Part shown: positions 61,187-64,000 of the stretch, piece after piece
Position numbering within the stretch: the first letter of the stretch is position 1
How the letters are laid out: every line of letters begins with the position of its first letter
Source of the DNA: Ursidibacter maritimus
GTDB taxonomy: Bacteria > Pseudomonadota > Gammaproteobacteria > Enterobacterales > Pasteurellaceae
Direction of reading: 5' to 3'
Assembly (NCBI RefSeq): GCF_009761395.1
Contig: NZ_LEKN01000039.1
Coordinates: 1 to 64,000, forward strand
Length of the DNA stretch: 64,000 bases
Position numbers and translations under genes: made by a program
Notes under the pieces: generated by a model
What the model was told of the DNA's origin: nothing
The model's database searches: none
The model's input: only the letters and a program-made list of their open reading frames with translations

Positions 61187-62713
61187 ATGGTTATTACAAA
61201 AAAATCATCAAATCTTACCGCTTATCTTATTGGCTTAATTTCTGGCGGAATTGGTACGCTCGCTTATTCCCCATTTGACTACTGGGTAGTTGCTTTTCTC
61301 TCTGCAATAGGGTTGATTTGGGTAGCAACATTGGCGGAAAAGCGTACTGCGTTAATCGCTACGTTTTTATGGGCGGTTAGTTATTTTGCGATTGGCGTAA
61401 ATTGGGTTCACGTTAGTATGCTCCAGTTTGGCGGAGTGCCTGAAATTGTCAGTTATCTCGCCGTATTATTGTTAGCCTGTTATTTAGCAATTTATCCTTT
61501 ATTATTCAGTTACTTATTACAACGCTTTCAGTGGCATAGTCCTTGGATTATAGCCAGTGTCTTTACCTTTGCAGAATACTTTCGAGGTATCGTTTTTACG
61601 GGGTTCCCTTGGTTACAATTTGGTTATACACAAATTGATAGCCCCTTTTGGGGAATTGCTCCCTTATTTGGAGTGGAAGGGCTCACCTTTTTTGTGATGC
61701 TGATAAGCGGTTATATTGTGTGGATTTTTCGCAAATTTGCAAAAGATCATCAGTATCCAACCGCTTGTACCGCTAAGTTAGTGATGATATTACTTATCGC
61801 TTTTACTACAAAGTTTTTCTCTTTTATTGAAATAGATAAGCAGAAAGAGCCTACCACAATTAGCCTTGTTCAAGGAAACATTGAACAGAAAATGAAATGG
61901 GATCCAGCACATTTTGATTTTACAGTGCAAACCTACTCTCGTTTAATTCAGCCATTATTAGGTAAGAGTGATATTATTGTATTGCCAGAATCTGCAATTC
62001 CAGCGTTAGAACATCAAATTGAGCCGTTACTAACCCAGTTGGATCAAGTTGCTCAGATGAAGCAGAGCGAAATTATTATCGGTACGTTATATCAAAGCCA
62101 ACAAGGATTATTTAATAGTGCGGTGGTTTTAGGTAACCCTAAAGAACCTTATTCTTTATATAAATCAGCACGTTATAATAAGCATCATCTCGTTCCTTTT
62201 GGTGAATATGTACCATTCGGACAATTATTAGATTGGATGAGAGAAGTGTTTATATTACCTATTAACTTATCTCAAGGTGATTTTGTCCAAGCACCATTAT
62301 TAGTTGCTCAACAGCGTTTTAATATGGCAATTTGCTATGAAATTATTTTTGGTCATCAAGTCCAACAAAATCAAAAGATGCATAATGCCGATTATTTATT
62401 GACGATTTCAAATGATGCCTGGTTTGGTGAGAGTCAAGGCCCTTGGCAACATTTTCAAATGACGAGAATGAGAGCATTAGAACTGGGTAAACCACTTATT
62501 CGTGCGACAAATACGGGAATTACTGCATTTGTCGATCATTTAGGGAAAGTTATCGCTCAATTGCCGCAGTTTGAAGCGACAACGTTAACGATGAAAATTT
62601 CTGCAACTAAAGGTGAAACTTTGTTTGCTCGGTTAGGGCATTGGAGTATTTTTATAATCAGTGGGTTATGCTTATTATTTGGCTTTTTTAAACGCAGAAA
62701 AATAAGTGTGTAA
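61187..62713 (+). CDS. lnt: apolipoprotein N-acyltransferase
   Basis: 508 residues: about seven or eight N-terminal membrane helices, then a nitrilase domain. The catalytic triad is visible as Glu in VLPESAIPA, Lys in YNKHHLVPFGEYVPF and Cys in MAICYEI. Adds the third acyl chain to lipoproteins. Last gene of the corC-lnt pair, just before the sigma-E operon. Confidence 0.97.
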   Translation: MVITKKSSNLTAYLIGLISGGIGTLAYSPFDYWVVAFLSAIGLIWVATLAEKRTALIATFLWAVSYFAIGVNWVHVSMLQFGGVPEIVSYLAVLLLACYLAIYPLLFSYLLQRFQWHSPWIIASVFTFAEYFRGIVFTGFPWLQFGYTQIDSPFWGIAPLFGVEGLTFFVMLISGYIVWIFRKFAKDHQYPTACTAKLVMILLIAFTTKFFSFIEIDKQKEPTTISLVQGNIEQKMKWDPAHFDFTVQTYSRLIQPLLGKSDIIVLPESAIPALEHQIEPLLTQLDQVAQMKQSEIIIGTLYQSQQGLFNSAVVLGNPKEPYSLYKSARYNKHHLVPFGEYVPFGQLLDWMREVFILPINLSQGDFVQAPLLVAQQRFNMAICYEIIFGHQVQQNQKMHNADYLLTISNDAWFGESQGPWQHFQMTRMRALELGKPLIRATNTGITAFVDHLGKVIAQLPQFEATTLTMKISATKGETLFARLGHWSIFIISGLCLLFGFFKRRKISV

Positions 62714-62739
62714 TTTTTAATCAAATAAACTATTTTTAT

Positions 62740-62766
62740 GAACTTTCCAATAAATTCACGCACTAA
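62740..62766 (+). promoter_or_regulatory. candidate sigma-E autopromoter of rpoE
   Basis: GAACTT (62740-62745), a 16-base spacer and ACTAA (62762-62766), four of five bases matching TCTAA. It sits 54 bases before the rpoE ATG, as expected for sigma-E autoregulation. Confidence 0.6.
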
Positions 62767-62819
62767 CACAGCGTGCATTAGAAAGAATCTACGCGTAGAA
62801 GTTAGGAGAACGCAAATAG

Positions 62820-63398
62820 ATGAGTGAACAAATAACCGATCAAGCATTGGTTGAACGCGCACAAAAAGGTGATAAAAAAGCATTTAATTTACTCGTCGTA
62901 CGTTATCAAAATAGAGTAGCAGGGCTGCTAACACGCTATGTCTCACGAGACGACATTCCTGATATTGTGCAAGAATCTTTTATTAAAGCCTATCGTTCAT
63001 TAGAATCTTTTCGTGGCGAAAGTGCTTTTTATACTTGGCTTTACCGAATTGCTGTAAATACCGCTAAAAATCATTTAACTGCTTTAGGCAGAAGACCTCC
63101 TAAAGAAGATATTCTCGCTGAAGATGCTGAAAGTTATGATAGTGGCGTTCAATTAAGAGAAGCAGATACCCCTGAAAATTTGGTGCTATCTGAAGAATTA
63201 AAACGTATCGTATTTGATACGATTGAAAACTTACCTGATGAATTAAAAACTGCTATTACTTTGCGGGAAATTGAAGGGTTAAGTTATGAAGAAATTGCGG
63301 AGGTGATGCAGTGTCCTGTGGGGACTGTTCGCTCACGAATTTTTAGAGCTAGAGAAGCGATTGATGCGAAAGTTAATCCTTTAATGCAACAGATTTAA
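62820..63398 (+). CDS. rpoE: RNA polymerase sigma-E (RpoE, ECF type)
   Basis: 192 residues. Region 2 (DIPDIVQESFIKAYRSLESFRG, read in segments) and region 4 (TLREIEGLSYEEIAEVMQCPVGTVRSR) are complete. Directs the envelope stress response to misfolded outer-membrane proteins. AGGAG precedes the ATG, and rseA follows by 18 bases. Confidence 0.97.
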   Translation: MSEQITDQALVERAQKGDKKAFNLLVVRYQNRVAGLLTRYVSRDDIPDIVQESFIKAYRSLESFRGESAFYTWLYRIAVNTAKNHLTALGRRPPKEDILAEDAESYDSGVQLREADTPENLVLSEELKRIVFDTIENLPDELKTAITLREIEGLSYEEIAEVMQCPVGTVRSRIFRAREAIDAKVNPLMQQI

Positions 63399-63416
63399 AT
63401 ATCATTGGAGTTATCT

Positions 63417-64000
63417 ATGCAACAACGAGAAACACTTTCCGCCTATATGGATGGACATAATGTGAATGGAGAATTTACCGATACATTATGTAAAAGTGAA
63501 GAACTACAAAAAAAATGGGCAAGTTATCACGCAGTTCGTAGTGTGATGCGTGGTGAAGATATTCTTTTAGGCAATGATTTCTCTGCGAAGATGGAAGCCT
63601 TGCTTGAAAATGAAGAGATTGAAAAATCTGCTGAAAGTGTAAAACCTAAAGGCTTGTTACTCAAATTAAAACGTTGGGGCGCACCATTAATGCAAGCAGG
63701 TATTGCAGCTTCTGTATGTTTGATGGCAGTTATAGGTTTTAATACCTTTAATAATGGTGAAGAAGTTGCCACAACTGAACAGCCTACATTACAAACTCTA
63801 CCATTTACTAATTCTGTTCAACAAGTTAGTTATAATGCACCAGCAAAAGACCAACCAACTGAGCAACAGTTAGAGTATCAACAACGTAGAATCAACGCGT
63901 TACTACAAAATCACGAATTACAACGCCGTACAAGTGCAGGTACTGTAGTGTTAAGTGAAGAAGAAAAATCCAAAGCACAAACTTCTTCAACAGAAACAAA
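63417..64000 (+). CDS. rseA: anti-sigma-E factor RseA, partial at right edge
   Basis: At least 194 residues before the window ends. N-terminal sigma-binding domain (MQQRETLSAYMDGH..., about 1-70, including WASYHAVRSVMRGE), a single membrane helix (about 97-118, around AASVCLMAVIGF) and a periplasmic region that would be cut by DegS. Downstream rseB/mucB is outside. TTGGAG lies before the ATG. Confidence 0.94.
   Translation, partial: MQQRETLSAYMDGHNVNGEFTDTLCKSEELQKKWASYHAVRSVMRGEDILLGNDFSAKMEALLENEEIEKSAESVKPKGLLLKLKRWGAPLMQAGIAASVCLMAVIGFNTFNNGEEVATTEQPTLQTLPFTNSVQQVSYNAPAKDQPTEQQLEYQQRRINALLQNHELQRRTSAGTVVLSEEEKSKAQTSSTET

Overview
The window reads as chromosomal DNA of a Pasteurellaceae bacterium of the Actinobacillus pleuropneumoniae/suis type. 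The support is an AT-rich genome, gene content typical of the family (focA-pflB, seqA-menE, pheST-ihfA-nlpC, cydDC, tamAB, rpoE-rseA), and at least 16 exact copies of the Apl-type DNA uptake core ACAAGCGGT on either strand. The Haemophilus-type core AAGTGCGGT was noticed once, in a terminator stem. The exact species cannot be named from the sequence alone.

Layout. 1-3.6 kb: 5' part (minus strand) of an IgA-protease-like S6 autotransporter. It has a T10 tract inside its likely promoter and a one-base insertion at the start of a 48-bp coding repeat. 3.7-8.2 kb: anaerobic formate module focA-pflB followed by an adenosylhomocysteinase-like gene whose catalytic residues appear altered; a perfect FNR box lies upstream. 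8.4-14.9 kb: yqaA, nudE, a small membrane protein, cysQ, then the oxidative pentose phosphate genes zwf-pgl-gnd, with a nested palindrome and an EcsC-like gene remnant between them. 15-21.4 kb: seqA-menE-mscK/mscM-aroC operon on the minus strand. 21.5-25 kb: ybfF, an SH3 membrane protein, pitA and its DUF47 partner. 25.3-29.7 kb: pheS-pheT-ihfA-nlpC. 29.9-41.2 kb: a long minus-strand envelope block, envC-yibQ-tamA-tamB-cydD-cydC.

41.2-46.5 kb is the accessory part. It holds two sirtuins, a HAD 5'-nucleotidase-like protein with an extra C-terminal domain, a PP2C phosphatase and a convergent UDG-fold-like protein. Near-identical 17-bp palindromes (6-5-6) precede the sirtuin pair and the HAD/PP2C pair, so these four genes look like one regulon of unknown role. 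This is the best candidate for an undescribed system here.

46.5-56 kb: prfB with its programmed +1 frameshift, ydfG, rdgB-ybjQ-ycgN (coupled by TAATG overlaps), lpxL, raiA, leuC-leuD, bcr and rsuA. 56-64 kb: ychE-type membrane protein, an OppA-like lipoprotein overlapping mrp, a DUF2057 protein, corC-lnt, and rpoE-rseA with a likely sigma-E autopromoter. rseA runs off the right edge.

No tRNA, rRNA, CRISPR array, intact insertion sequence or prophage was seen. Family calls and comparisons with E. coli, human or H. influenzae proteins are from memory of those families; no database search was possible.
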